A DNA stretch of 64,000 nucleotides from assembly GCA_030765065.1 (NCBI GenBank), contig CM060989.1:41345501-41409500 (forward strand), given 5' to 3'. The DNA comes from Deroplatys truncata. Lineage: Eukaryota > Arthropoda > Insecta > Mantodea > Mantidae. A model generated the notes under the pieces. The model was not told the DNA's origin and made no database searches. It saw only the letters and a list, made by a program, of their open reading frames with translations. The position numbers and the translations under genes are program-made. This document shows positions 35,665 to 47,344 of this stretch, piece after piece (the first letter of the stretch is position 1; every line of letters starts with the position of its first letter).

Positions 35665-36958
35665 TATGGTGACTTATGAAGAACTGACACTTTTATTTCT
35701 TTATTTGTTTCAAAACGAGTTATGCCAGCGACAACTTATTATATCTGAAATGCAGAGGAATTTTGGGAGATTATTTACCTCTATAGCAAATGTTGAAAAT
35801 ATACTCCATCCCGCATAAGGCACAACTCAACACGTCGTTCTATGTTACTCCACTCGTTGGAGGACTCTGTTGTCAATAGCTTGAATCTCCTGTGTAATGT
35901 TGTGCTTCAGATCGTCCAATGTCTGGGGACGTGTGGCATAAACCCTGTCTTTTAAGTAGCCCCATAGAAAGAAGTCCGGTGATGTTAAATCCGGACATCT
36001 CGGTGGCCGCAGGTTCTTGGAAATTATCCGGTCGTCAAAAAAGCTTGCAATTAGTGCCATCGATTCATTTGATGTATAACATGTAGTGCCGTCCTGCTGA
36101 AAATATCCTTGACTCAGCTCTACATCGTCTAGTTACTCAGCCAACTCCATGAAAATCCGTCGGTACTCTGCAGTGTTCACATTGTTTTCAAAAAAATATT
36201 GGTCCCACTATTCTCTGTGCGGATATTGCACACCAAACTCCGATTTTAACCGGGTGCATATGTGAGTTCACATAGCCGAATAAATGGAACCATGATTCAT
36301 CTGTGGACCATTTGATGGACAATATGGCAGGATTTTGCACAATGAACGCCTGAAACCAACGACAATAATTCAGTCGTCTATCTTTATCTCGTTCCTGGAC
36401 AACCGTCCTATACGTCCTTAGGCCTGCACTTTTCACAGCTCTCTGACACATTGAGTAGCTGTACCCTGTCTCCTGCGACAAACGTCTTAATGCTTTTTTG
36501 GGTGACTGATCCAGTCGTGCTCGTACGTCAACAACAACCGTGGGAAGCCTAAATGAACAAGTTTTGCCTCTTTCACTCACCAGAGATGCAGTTGTTTCCA
36601 ATTTGTTTACCAGTTCCAGTATTGTGTTTCTTTGGGGAGGACTTCGAACACCAAATTCTCTCTGGTATGCCCTTTGAGTAGCTGTAATTTAATTCGTAAT
36701 CCAGTATTGCTTTACAAGGAGAGTCGTTCATTTAATGTGTACTCAATTTTCACGTTGACTCGAGCAAAATCTCAAAAACAGTTGCCGACAATAAAACTAA
36801 CAATTACGAATAAAATATGAACATCTGCACATCTAGTGACAGGCAATAGAAACTCAAAAATATTCTGCCTAAGTTGGTGCTAAAACTGGGGAATTGGAGT
36901 GCATTTCGAACAGAATAATTAAAGAAAGAAGTGTGCCAGTTCTTTATAAATCATCCTT
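35665..36958 (-). mobile_element. Tc1/mariner-superfamily element T2
   Basis: About 1.29 kb, aligned throughout with T1 and T3. The left end GTGACTTATGAAGAACTGAC and right end GTGCCAGTTCTTTATAAATC form the family terminal inverted repeats. The outer few bases have decayed, so the borders are good to about 5 bases. Confidence 0.78.
35785..36745 (-). pseudogene. broken DDE transposase of family T (copy T2)
   Basis: 36188-36601 reads from METTASLVSERG to TYRTVVQERDKDRRLNYCRW, then the first Asp in WSTDESWFHLFG, then jumps from NSH to MHPVKIGVWC, so about 20 residues are deleted. A second block (35845-36060, extended upstream) has FQQDGTTCYT (Asp codon 36091-36093), the C-P-D at 35989-35991, and SPDFFLWGYLKDRVYATRP. 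The start ATG of the family is changed to ATT at about 36744. Spacing between second and third acidic residues can be read without frame change. Confidence 0.78.
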
Positions 36959-37575
36959 AGTAATTTTATGTCAATTTTAGGGACGGTTTGGGGAAGTAAG
37001 AGATTTACTCTTAATGCCTAGCATCGTGGACCCGCATTATACCAGTTTAATGTGTTTTGGAAGCGTATGCATTTGGAATATCGCTGACAACTGATACATG
37101 GTTTGCATCAACAAGATGGAATTTACATTCTGGATCGTGGAAGTCTCTCTACAAAAGTATACCTCAAGAAAAGGGAGGGACACACTGTCCGAAAATAGGA
37201 ACACAGATATAGAAATGAAATGGTAGTGTTGGGGGGGGGTCACAATAAAATCTGTAAACGGCTACAGTGAACCCAAATGTGCTAAAGGTCTCATTCTATA
37301 AACGAAACAAAATAAAACCTCGTGGAATTAAATAATCAGCAAAACAACTGAGATTTGTATATGTAATATTTTATTTCTGTCAAACAGGCAAGAGATTTGT
37401 TACCGTTGATATGTGTAACAAAACCTCAAGATATTAAGCTTACAATTTGTCCCTTCAAGTGGAACTTAATTCAGGCACTAGTGTGAGCCAACTGTCACCG
37501 CTCTGTGCTATACTGACACTAATTACTAACTTATGCTGTTTTGTATGAATGCCAGCAGCAATATTCAAAACTGTC
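36959..37575. other. no feature recognised
   Basis: Includes a G10 run at about 37231 and a 68-codon frame without motifs. Confidence 0.3.
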
Positions 37576-37806
37576 ACCTCCGTGGTGTGGGGGTAGTGTG
37601 TCTGCCTCACATTCAAGAGGTCCCGAGTTCGAATTTCGTTTAGGGCGAGTTACTCGGATAAAGTTTTTCCGGGGTTTTCCCTTATCTTGTAAAGATGAAC
37701 GTCGGATAACTTAAACTCTATGGACCCTGGTTCATTTTAGCATCATTTCAGCTACTTCTTTCACCGATATGACCTACCAGGTTGAAAGACGTTAAAACTA
37801 ATAAAA
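37576..37806 (+). mobile_element. tRNA-derived SINE
   Basis: CTCCGTGGTGTGGGGGTAGT gives box A and CCCGAGTTCGAATTTCG box B. Downstream come TTCCGGGGTTTTCCC, GATGAACGTCGGATAAC and the A-rich tail GTTAAAACTAATAAAAG. The head TGTGGT(A/G)T(G)GG and the tail with G(A/T)(C/T)GTTAAA resemble the SINE at 60398-60668, so the two are probably one family. Confidence 0.65.
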
Positions 37807-38159
37807 GAAAATTGTAAACTGTAAATATATGATTCATTTGTAATGTATCCATTGCATCGATAGAAGTTGGTTTACTGTTGTAAATTTGTAAAATAGTGTA
37901 CCCTTTTTCTTACTGTGGTAGTTATTCATAATAATCATCATCGCTCAGTCACAAATCCTCCCAGTTGAATTCATCCCTCCTTTCCAGTAAATTTGTATAA
38001 TATTGACTCTCTGCTTGTTTTCTCAGCTTTAAAGGTGTTCTATTGTCAACTATTTATATCAACTGGTATTCGATCCATCGGAGACCAGTTTTGATCCAAA
38101 TAAGAGCAGTGAATTACTGGCCGAGACTGATGCAGGGAGGAAATTTGAAAAAGTATATT

Positions 38160-39071
38160 TTTCAACAGTTGTTACGCAATATGAATAAGTAAATTATTTT
38201 ATCTGCCCCGCAATTGGGAGCCAACTTGAAGAAATGTGTTTGTACGTAATATATGTTTACGTAAACTTGAGGAATTGTTATATGTAATAATAGTTGCTTT
38301 ATGTAGTTTTTAACACACTTCGGGCGTAGCTTTGAATTTTTATGCTTACGTAATATTACTCTTTGAATTTGCCTCGGCTGCGTCAGTCTTATTTTAGAGT
38401 CACGTGTCTTGGGTAGGGCGCGGTATGACAATTATTGTAGACATCACAGAATTAACTTCTTTTATTTAAAATTCTTGTACATATTTATAAACCACTACAC
38501 TTTTTAAAAGAACTGTAAGAAACGTTTATACATTCACTTAGCGCGTATATTTGTTTTTACTAATCACCCGTAGAGAACACATTTTCCCATCTGTACTCTA
38601 TCAAGTCTCGCCAGCAACTGAGTAACCTTAACGGTCAAAACCTATAAGCTTCGGTATTGCAAGTCTCTGATTGGCCAATTCTAGTCCAATGGAACATCTG
38701 CAATTAACTTAAAACTTTTCTTTGCTATTAATTGGCTAATTTTAAAACTGTGACAGAATTTACGTCATCATCGCTCTAATCATGACCCGTACATTTCAAA
38801 CTCCAAACACATTATTGCCACAATTACCTCATTATTACTCATTGTTAGCAACCTAAAAAGTATTATTCTCACAGTTATTGCATTATTAGAGTATGTAATG
38901 TATTCACATAACATTAATAAAATATGTTTACAATAAAAATAAGCATTTGAAATGACTGTTACATATAATTTAAATAATTATTACATACATATTGTTTCAA
39001 GGCGGGCTGTTATTGAATTTACTTATTATAAATAACAATTGAAATTATTCAGGTGTTAAAATACTGCCTCA
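38160..39071 (-). mobile_element. LTR-like element J3 (family J), diverged
   Basis: On the minus strand it starts TGAGGCAGTATTTTAACACC (39071), then TTCAATAACAGCCCGCC (about 39010), a GGCCAATCAGAGACTTGC block (38665), CTGACGCAGCCGAGGC (38385) and CAAGTTGGCTCCC, ending near TTGAAAAAT. Order and spacing follow J1 and J2, with many differences, so this is the oldest J here. The 89-codon minus frame at 38162-38431 is inside it. Confidence 0.55.
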
Positions 39072-39149
39072 AATCCCACACTACATTCCAAATGTTTTAA
39101 ACATCAGCGAGAAAACCTGACTCCTAAATTTTGAGCAGCTGAACTGCGA

Positions 39150-39700
39150 AGAGGTAGAGGAGAATAGACATGGGGTCAGTATGGCAAAGAGGTGAAATAA
39201 ATAACAAAAACGTATGGAAAAGTGTCAAAAGAAGACTTAATGGACATCAGCCGAAAGGGAATTGAATTGGATTGTTAAATTAAACCTTTTGCAAGTGTAG
39301 AAAAGGAAATAATGTTGAATCGGCGTAAAGAGACATATCTTAATTTAGGAAGAAAGGAAAAATCAGGAATGGCATGGTTTTGACTGGAAGGCTGCAGAGC
39401 AAAAAATAAATACATAAAAAATATATATATAGCTGATGACTCTGGTAGGAGTATCCGCCCATCCTGCGGTTTGGATGAAGACTGTATACATACTTTGGCA
39501 GAATGCTCACAAAGGGAGAACCAGAGAAATAATTAAATTCACAGAAAACGTCTTACGTCCTGCTAGAAGGAGATCGGTATGTTGGGATCTATTGCCTGAC
39601 CAGAGGAACTGCAAAATATGGGCAATTTCCTGGCTAAAGTGTGAGAAGCCAGATCAAATTTCTGCTGTTAGAGGCAATGTATTCCTGTATATGTGAGTGC
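39150..39700 (+). pseudogene. LINE ORF2 C-terminal fragment
   Basis: Pieces read L-G-R-K-E-K-S-G-M-A-W-F, then DDSGRSIRPSCGLDEDC and I-H-T-L-A-E-C: again C-x2-type Cys pair, His, Cys, followed by basic residues. It is the same protein region as at 100-516, but in-frame stops and a TA-rich insertion (39413-39432) interrupt it. The block gives way to an H element at about 39701. Confidence 0.55.
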
Positions 39701-40443
39701 GCAAACGCGCCTGTAACAGCATAACTCAGAAAACGAAAAGTGGGATGAATACCAAACTGAGTATTTAAGTTCAATATCTTCCAAACATGTGACACGAGTT
39801 TTCCAAGAAAATTCCCCTACTCCCAACTACCCTTTATGTTTTACTGCTAATTCTTTTCGAAATTTTTTATTTTCTAAAAAAAGTTGCTCTAACGATTCTT
39901 ACTAAAATATCATACATTAAAGATATTTACTTGTCAAACAAAATGTATATCTGGAATTTTCTGGGAATAACCTGTGAATTGTTCCTTATTCTGAAGAAAC
40001 TTTGCATAATTTTGTATAAGGGTAAACGTTAAGCGATAGTCGAAAACGCACTATAAAAAAAATGATCTCTTTAAAACACGCAATTTATTTCAAATAACTT
40101 TTTTTTTGTTTTGGCGTTAGCCATTTCCGAGATGTCCATTATTTATGGTTCGAATTGTTCATTACTTAGCCATTCTTTGAAGTCCTTTGATTTTCAGTTG
40201 TTTCTCGCGATGTCATAGAAAGAGCATGGAATTTTAAGGCCAGCGTATAGCGACCAGTTCTTAAACATGTGACTATCGCTGTTCCCTTTGTATCTATAAC
40301 GAAATGTTTAATGTAGTTATTTCCGGAGGGGTTTTATCTGGATTAAAATGAAGTAGATAAGAAAATAAACTCTCAATAAACTCTCGTAAAAATAGTTTGT
40401 ATACACAGTAATAAGCGACAACGTCATGTGAATGTAAAGCACA
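39701..40443 (-). mobile_element. old family H copy lacking the hairpin end
   Basis: Starts within the microsatellite/ACAGCATAACTCAG zone and continues via ACCAAACTGAGTATTTAAG, GGAATTTTCTGGGAATAACC, TTGTTTCTCGCGATGTCATA and GAAGTAGATAAGAAAATAAA to ACGTCATGTGAATGTAAAGC. Confidence 0.72.
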
Positions 40444-41378
40444 ATAAGTTTTTCTTCTTTTTGTCACAATTATCTTGATCTTAAATGTGCATGTAGCTAC
40501 GATTAATGAACCGTGCACTAAGTATTTGTGTAATAACTTAATTAATCTGACACTAATAAAGATACCTTATCTATCTAGGTGAACAACTGGGCCTCTTACA
40601 AGAGTTGTAGGCTCTACCTGGAACATTTTTTTCAGCCTGGAATTAAACTGCTGAGTGATAGTTAGGTAATACTTACGTGCATGCAGATAGCGTTATTGTT
40701 CTTTCTTAGAGCTTGTTTCTTACGCTTCGTTTATATTAAAATTTACGGTTCATTTTAGTTTTAACCTTACTCCTAGTATTATACCCAACTACACTTCCCA
40801 ACATTTTCATTTTGACATATTTACCTATATTTCTAGGTTATAACCTTTTTATCCCCTAAGGGACGTGCAGCTTTTGTAAATCACTCTCTGATTCTGAAAT
40901 AATTATGTAATTGCTAATTAAAAGTAGTGCAACTAAAATAGAATTACCTAAATTAGAATTTATTCTGCCATTTCCGAATAATAACTTCTATATAAATATT
41001 CAAATAACTTATGTACTGTATGTTTTTAAAAAATTAATTAAAACTAAAATTACAGTTTTACCTCTACATTCTTTCAAAACTTATATGAAGTGCTGAGGGT
41101 AGTCATTATTACCATCACATGTACGTTTCTAAATTAAACTCCTCCTGATTAACGTGTCTGTTAACTGAGATTACACAGCCAATACATCAATGAACTTTTA
41201 TGAATTCCTGTCCCTTTTGAAATTATAGTTCACTAATTTTATTTAACCTCGGGTTCCTTTTATCCGATTTTACTTTGAATCTGATTCTCTGTTTCATTTG
41301 ATTATTTTCATAACTATGTGGTCTGTTTTTAAAAACATCCTTAAGTCAAATGTGATTTGAGAAATTATACAAAACATA
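40444..41378. other. no feature recognised
   Basis: AT-rich with short frames only; no transposon border until the mariner end. Confidence 0.3.
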
Positions 41379-42664
41379 CCAGGGTGGATTGACAAGTCAG
41401 TGACTTTATAAAGAAAATAACCTCCTTTTCCAAAAAATGTTATTTCTCAAGATAGTCCCCTTTCAATTCAATACACGTTGTCCAACGTTTCTAAAAAATG
41501 TTTAACCTTTCCAAAAAAAAATGATTTTTCGTAGTCTGCAAAATATGAGATTGTTTCTGCCATGATGTGTTCACTGGACGTGACTTTCTTCCCAGCGAGC
41601 CAATTTTTCAGGTTTGCGAAGAGGAAGAAGTCGCTCGGAGTCAAATCTGGAGAATATGGTGGGTGAGGTGGCAGTTAGTAGCTCAAATTCACAAATTTTG
41701 CAATGACAATAGCTGAACAACTGGGGGGTTTGTTTGCGGGTGCATTATCCTGGTGAAAGAGACCTTTTTCTTCACCAAATGGAGTCGTTTCTTTAACAAT
41801 TCCTTGTGAAAGTGATCCAGCATTGCGGTATAATATGAACCTGTGATCGTTTTACCCTTTTCCAGGTAGTGGATGTCTGTACCCCTTGTGAATCCCGAAA
41901 GACAGCTACCATGACTTTTCCTGACGACGAAATGGTTTTCCCTTACTTTGGAGCAGGTTTACCGAAGGAAATCCACTGCTTTGATTGTTGTTTGGTTTTA
42001 GGTTGATAGTAATGGACCCAAGTTTCATCAACCGTGATTTAACGCCGCAAAAACTCATGTGGGTTGCGGTGAAACATGTTCAAACATCCCTGTGAAATGG
42101 TCACAAGATTCCGCTTGTTCTCAACTGTGAGCAGTCGCGGCACCCATCTCATACCCAAAAATTCGTGCAGAATGTTATACTCCCATTCCTCGAAATGTTT
42201 ATGGTCTTGGCTATCTCACGGATTTTCACTTGGCGGTCTTCCAACACAATATCGTGAACTTTGTTCGCCATTTCTTCTGTTGTGACCTCGACCACCGGCC
42301 GTCCTGTGCACACGGCATCTCTTGTGCTCGAACAGCCACATGGAAATTCTGTGAACCACTTGTGAACCATGCCATATGATGGAGCAGAGTCCCTATTATC
42401 CTTGTTCAGCTTTTCCTCAGTTTCCTTTACCGTCTCACCACGCAAAAAGTAGTGCTTTATCAGAACACGAAATTCAGTTGTCTCCTGTTTTCTACGAAGC
42501 AACACACATCTGATTATTTTAGACGCTCAACAATGTTCTAAGAAACAAATGACGAGAATTTCTGCGATTATACCCAGAATAGATGTAAGACTTGGTGCAA
42601 ACAAGAAGCCTGTGATTAGAACGCTATCTCTCGTCAAAGTCATGGACTTATCAATCCGCCCTCG
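41379..42664 (-). mobile_element. mariner element M1, full length
   Basis: Inverted terminal repeats are CCAGGGTGGATTGACAAGTC on the left and, on the reverse strand at the right, CGAGGGCGGATTGATAAGTC, with TA outside the left end and CA (decayed TA) outside the right. The length of 1286 bases is the normal size for mariner. It holds one degenerate transposase on the minus strand. Confidence 0.85.
41490..42505 (-). pseudogene. mariner transposase pseudogene (M1)
   Basis: The N-terminus (42505-42149) reads RKQETTEFRVLIKHYFLRGE, with SYGMVHKWFTEFPCG and K-I-R-E-I-A-K-T-I-N-I-S-R, the double helix-turn-helix DNA-binding region of mariner/SETMAR-type proteins. Downstream in broken frames are a QDNAPAN block (second Asp, about 41740) and PPYSPDLTPSDFFLFANLKN (third Asp, about 41630), with a stop just before. 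Compared with the usual mariner spacing of 34 residues there are about four extra codons here, so local indels are likely. Confidence 0.8.
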
Positions 42665-43288
42665 CATGTAAGTAATAGTTATTCATGTTTTTTTTGAGAG
42701 TTTTAAAAAGCAAACTGTGCATATTATGTCGTGTTCGGATACAACACATCTGATACATGATTGAACACATCATTGCTTTTCCACGCTTCAAATGAAGGAA
42801 AGTGGGTCAACTGTTGTATAATTATCAGTGCGTTTTGCAATGTTTTGCACGTGCCCACAACCAAAGTTATTAAAATGCCTTGTTGTTTCTATGTGTAGAA
42901 AAACAGAATAGAGAGAGGTGTGACTGGACTACATATGCAAGCGAACAGTAGACTTTTCTCCGTGTAACACGCCATGCCTCATTAACAAAATTATCCATCT
43001 AACAACAGGTGATACCGGCCTGCCATGACAACTGTCCATGAAAAACTCGTAATAGGAAATGCATAGTAATTAATGACCAGTGTAGCATGAAAAGGAAATC
43101 GGCCAGTAGTCGCTTAAACATACTTTTTTCATGCATTTGAATTACTGGGAAACAAAGGGAAGGTGAAAACGTTTATCTGAGCTCTTCAGCAGACTACTAC
43201 GTCCAGAAATAACCCACTGTCAAAGGCATTTATATATTTTGAAAGGTAAAATCAGACAGAAAAATCCGAAAGAGCGACTTGAAAAATG
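42665..43288. other. no feature recognised
   Basis: No frames or repeat borders identified. Confidence 0.3.
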
Positions 43289-43852
43289 CAGGAAGAGCCA
43301 AAAGACTACGAACCGGCTGCGCTGTGTTTTTCCTGTCCGCGTTCTCGGCGCTCGTTGTCATCTGCCGCTATCATAGACGCAGATGAAACCATACAACATT
43401 TTTAAAACTACTTTTAAAGGCTTTACTTATCAGCTTTATGAAAGTGTGTTTGAGGACAGAATTATTAGTAGAGATTTGTAGCCCCTCGGTCCCCCGACCC
43501 AGCGATTTCTATCTCTGGGGTAACTTGAAACAAAGTGTACAAGACAAACCCACACACCCTGGAAAAATTAAAACAAAATATCCGCCAGGAAATTGCAGCG
43601 TTTCTCAACGTGAACTACGGCGAGTGATGGATAGTTTCCTAAAGAGGTGCCAAAAATGTACGGACAACGACGGTGGCCAGTTTCAGCATCTCCTTTCATA
43701 AAGTTGGTAAGTAAAACCTTTGAAAGTAGTTTTAAAAATGTTGTATGGTTTCATCGGCACCTTTCTATGACAACGGGAGACGGCAACGAGCGCCGAGGAC
43801 GCGGACAGGAAAAACACCACGCAGCCGGTTCGTAGATTTTTGGCTCTATTTG
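43289..43852 (+). mobile_element. internally deleted R-family element R3
   Basis: Ends CAGGAAGAGCCAAAAGACTA and TTCGTAGATTTTTGGCTCTA, with TG on the left and TA on the right. The interior keeps only transposase C-terminal sequence (SDFYLWGNLKQSVQDKPTHP and QFQHLLS), deleting about 0.8 kb of the family. The terminal 100-plus bases at both ends are long inverted repeats (ACGAACCGGCTGCGC...GGATGAAACCATACAAC). Confidence 0.82.
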
Positions 43853-43969
43853 TAGCATAAAAACAAAGGTCTCCTACGCCACCTATAAATGCACGAATCA
43901 AAATGTGCACAAACGAATACATTTACGACTTTTAATCTTCAAGTCTTTGTTCTTTCTATTTATTTCACG

Positions 43970-44385
43970 TCACTTTAACTACGTGGTCATATTGCGATAG
44001 GTCTGTTAGGATATTTCTCTGACTGACAGCCTTCTAGGTCTCATCCCTTTACCATACTATCTTGTTTCATCACGCGCCCACAGAGGCCTTAGTGCTATGA
44101 AACTGTACATCTGCTTCTAAACGTGCCGAGTAGATGGCATTAGGGTGCCGTCCAGTCTACCTGCTTTCATTATTTGTGGATAGATGGCACAGTATTCGAT
44201 AGTAGCAGCTATTTTCATTTTTTACTAGTGTTTTAGACTTAAAGCGGAATATCCAATCCCGTATTCACCTTGGCAATGGTCCACCAATGAACCAACCCAG
44301 TCAGAATGGTAGGCGCACGTGATTTGAACCCGGGACAATCCGAATAGGGTCACAACGTTACCGCCTGAGCCATTTTCTTAATTTA
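43970..44385 (-). mobile_element. tRNA-derived SINE
   Basis: The minus-strand head AAATGGCTCAGGCGGTAACG is box A and CCCGGGTTCAAATCACG box B. The body TTCCGCTTTAAGTCTAAAAC to TGACCACGTAGTTAAAG matches 23690-24062. Total about 0.4 kb, so this copy shows the full structure the other has lost. Confidence 0.68.
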
Positions 44386-44464
44386 TACCTATTGTTATAT
44401 ATAAAAGATTAATGTCCTGTCTGGGATACGATAGGACAGAAACTCAGCAAAAGAAGACCTTTTT

Positions 44465-45320
44465 ACTTTCTCTACTACGTATAGTAAGTAGGGGAAGTAT
44501 TGTATACCACCCAAAAATTCGATACCGAGATTACACCGGAAATATATGATTTGAGACCCCCTGAAACATGTCCGTGTGTATGTCTGTGTGTCTGTGAACA
44601 GCATAACTCAGAAACGGATAAACAGTCGGATAAACACCAAACTTGGTATTTAGGTTCAGTATCTTCCAGAGATGCGACACGAAGGTTTTCAAGAAAATCC
44701 ACCCACCCCAGATTACCTTTTACATGGAACATTTTTCGAAAATTTTAATTTCTCAAAAACTGCTCTAAAGATTTTGATTAAAATATCGTATGTTTAAGAT
44801 ATTTTCATGACAAATGAAATGTATATCTCGAATTTTCTGGGAATGTCTCATTGTGAACGACTTTTGCATAACTGGTAAACCATAAGAGATGGACAAAATT
44901 TTACTACACAAAAAATGTAGATCGCGTTAAAATAAACAATTTATGTCATATACATTTTTGTTTAGTGAACCGTCTTAGAGATATTGCTTGTTATTCCCTT
45001 AAATTTTTCAATACTTTTCTCAAATGGGAATTCGTTATTCATTTTTTTGTCTTGTATATGCAAAGAGTATTAATCTGTGGCAAAGAGAATGGTGGTGCAC
45101 CTAGTAAACAGCTATTAAGAGATATGTATATGCTTAAAGGCTACTGTATTTCTATATTGCCCTTGTAAATATATATTCCCCTTACATCTACAAGAAAATT
45201 AGCAATAAGATAGTGTCTGCAAATGTTAATCTCGATTAACATGAAGTAGATGGAAAATAAGCGTTTGTAAAAATAGTTTGTACAATAGTAGAGAAAGTCA
45301 TGTAAGTGTAACGCATCTGA
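44465..45320 (-). mobile_element. complete young family H copy
   Basis: ACTTTCTCTACTACGTATAG to GTAACGCATCTGA, flanked by TTTTT and ATTTTTAC. The microsatellite is short (44573-44595) and part of the region before it is deleted (CCCCCTGAAACATGTCC). Confidence 0.9.
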
Positions 45321-45521
45321 ATTTTTACCTTTCTGTCTTTTCTTTCTAATATTACATTTGCACAGCCCCCTTTAACTTTTATCATATAGAGTGCTTTAAT
45401 TTGAGAAATAATGTTTGAGAAATAACTCGTTATACTCTTAGGCTTTCTTAACGTCTGTTTTATTAATTTCTGCACGATCGTGTGTTTTCTACATTTTCTC
45501 GATGTTTACACGGAAGGAAAT

Positions 45522-45776
45522 CTAGAATTCCAACGCATGATTTGGTTTCCAAAGAAACCCATGACTACCAACATAAATTTGGTTGCTGTAATAACCTACA
45601 ATATACGCTAGAGCGGGAAGTAAATTGCAAGTCAATTTTACACCCTCTTCAATATCTACATCTTCACTATCCAAGTCTCCGACTTCAAATTCTTCTTGAA
45701 ATACTGAATCTGTATTATTATCATCCATTTTAATATTTTCAAACAACCCGCTCTGAGTCACGCCATCAACCCTCAA
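45522..45776 (-). pseudogene. possible transposase C-terminal fragment (P-element/THAP-like)
   Basis: The 84-codon minus frame has an acidic stretch (EEFEVGDLDSEDVDIEEG), followed by C-N-L-L-P-A-L-A-Y-I-V-G-Y. L-x-Y-(I/L)-(A/V)-G-Y is a motif found near the C-terminus of P-element-like and some other transposases. That is a weak hint only. There are no flanking inverted repeats that I can identify. It may be chance. Confidence 0.25.
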
Positions 45777-47084
45777 ATAATTGATTCAAAGTCTTTTAAG
45801 TTAAAGTATGTTTCTAAACCATTGTATTATAGTTGTTAAATTGCTACCACTGCGTTACGTAAATACGAGGTGACGATGAGCAAATTTATTAGAAATTGTT
45901 CTTTAGTTAATATATAATTAATTCAAAACAATAAAAGACACGATTGTGCAATGAAAATGCATAACAGAAACACAGAAATGGAAAATACTCGATATCGTCT
46001 CGTCTTTTCAAACTATTCCTCGTAATAATGCACTTCACACACTCATATTGCAATATATTGTTTTACTATTTAATTTAACACACATACATTCACTCCCACG
46101 CCATATTACCAGACTCTGCGAAGGATAAGGAATGTTTATTTAGAGAAAACATTCTCCCTCCCAGCTGTGAATCTAACCCGGGCCCTCTGGGTTGAGAAGC
46201 CACAACGCTGACCACAGCGGCAGTGTAGTTTGTTTTGATGCGTCCAGTTTGGAAGCAACATTAATCGATATATTGATCAACAACACGACATCTGGTGTTA
46301 GCTGTCGACATCGATATATGGCTAGAGTAATAGACATGAGCCAGGGGCGACTAACCCTAGCTCAAGATCCCATGTTCATCTATTTATCATCATAAACTCT
46401 TCCTCTTTCCTATATGAAAAGAGTAACATAGATTTATTCCTGAATTAATTTTGCATTTCAGAGTGTAGATGCATTCTTGCAAATGCAAATACTTAATAGA
46501 AATTCCAAAAACTCTAAGGGCTTTGTGCTAAATTAAAAGAGCATACAGTATCACCCACTTCTCCTAATCTGACTGCATTTTAGAAATATGTCCCCCCTTT
46601 GAACCGGTTTCAATTCATAACTTTGCTCTAAGGTTCGTGTGTGCACACGTTTATGAACAACTTTTTTCTGCCATGAATGACATTAAGAATAAATTATCTT
46701 GCTAACATTACTATTTGTTCTGTGTACATAAAAATTACACCTAATATTGAGAAATTGGTGAATGATAAGTAAGTTCAAAAGTCACAGTAACATTACAGGT
46801 CTCCAAAAATCACTATAATATTTTTATTAAATACTGTAACAAGGAGCAGATATTTCTATTATAATTCAATGCGTTTCCTTTTATGATAGTTTAAAATATT
46901 ATCATTTTTAATAATAAAAAAGTGAAACACAATATAACTGGGCGACTTTTAAAACATTATCTGTGTTTCAAATATGACCTACATCTATACTTAACCGAAT
47001 TACTTACAAATCCTTATATAATATTTCAGTTGATTTTCAAAATAATTATCTATACAAATTTAGTTGGATCTGACACGTTGCTTT
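45777..47084. other. unassigned, with a tRNA-like SINE relic and a short shared block
   Basis: At 46135-46225 the minus strand reads CGCTGTGGTCAGCGTTGTGG (box A-like) and CCCGGGTTAGATTCACAG (box B-like). 46248-46325 (TTTGGAAGCAACATTAATCG ... ATCGATATATGGC) resembles 52486-52560. No host gene is seen. Confidence 0.4.
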
Positions 47085-47282
47085 AAGACTTTCTCTACTC
47101 ACTGTTCTTACAAAAGTTTATTGTTCTATCTACTCCTTGTTAATCCAGATAAACAATTCACATTTACACATTTCGTTGTACGATATAGTAGATAAAGCGA
47201 TTGTCAGATTTTTAAAGAGCGGATGTTATGGCTTAGAAATTCTATGCTCTTGCATGACCATTGAAAAAAAAAAACAACAAAA

Positions 47283-47312
47283 AGCGAACGAACGAACGAA
47301 CGAACGAACGAA
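47283..47312. repeat. (GAAC)n microsatellite
   Basis: About seven GAAC units preceded by an A-rich run. Confidence 0.95.
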
Positions 47313-47344
47313 GAAAGGCTTCCTATTTAAGAAAAGTATAACTA

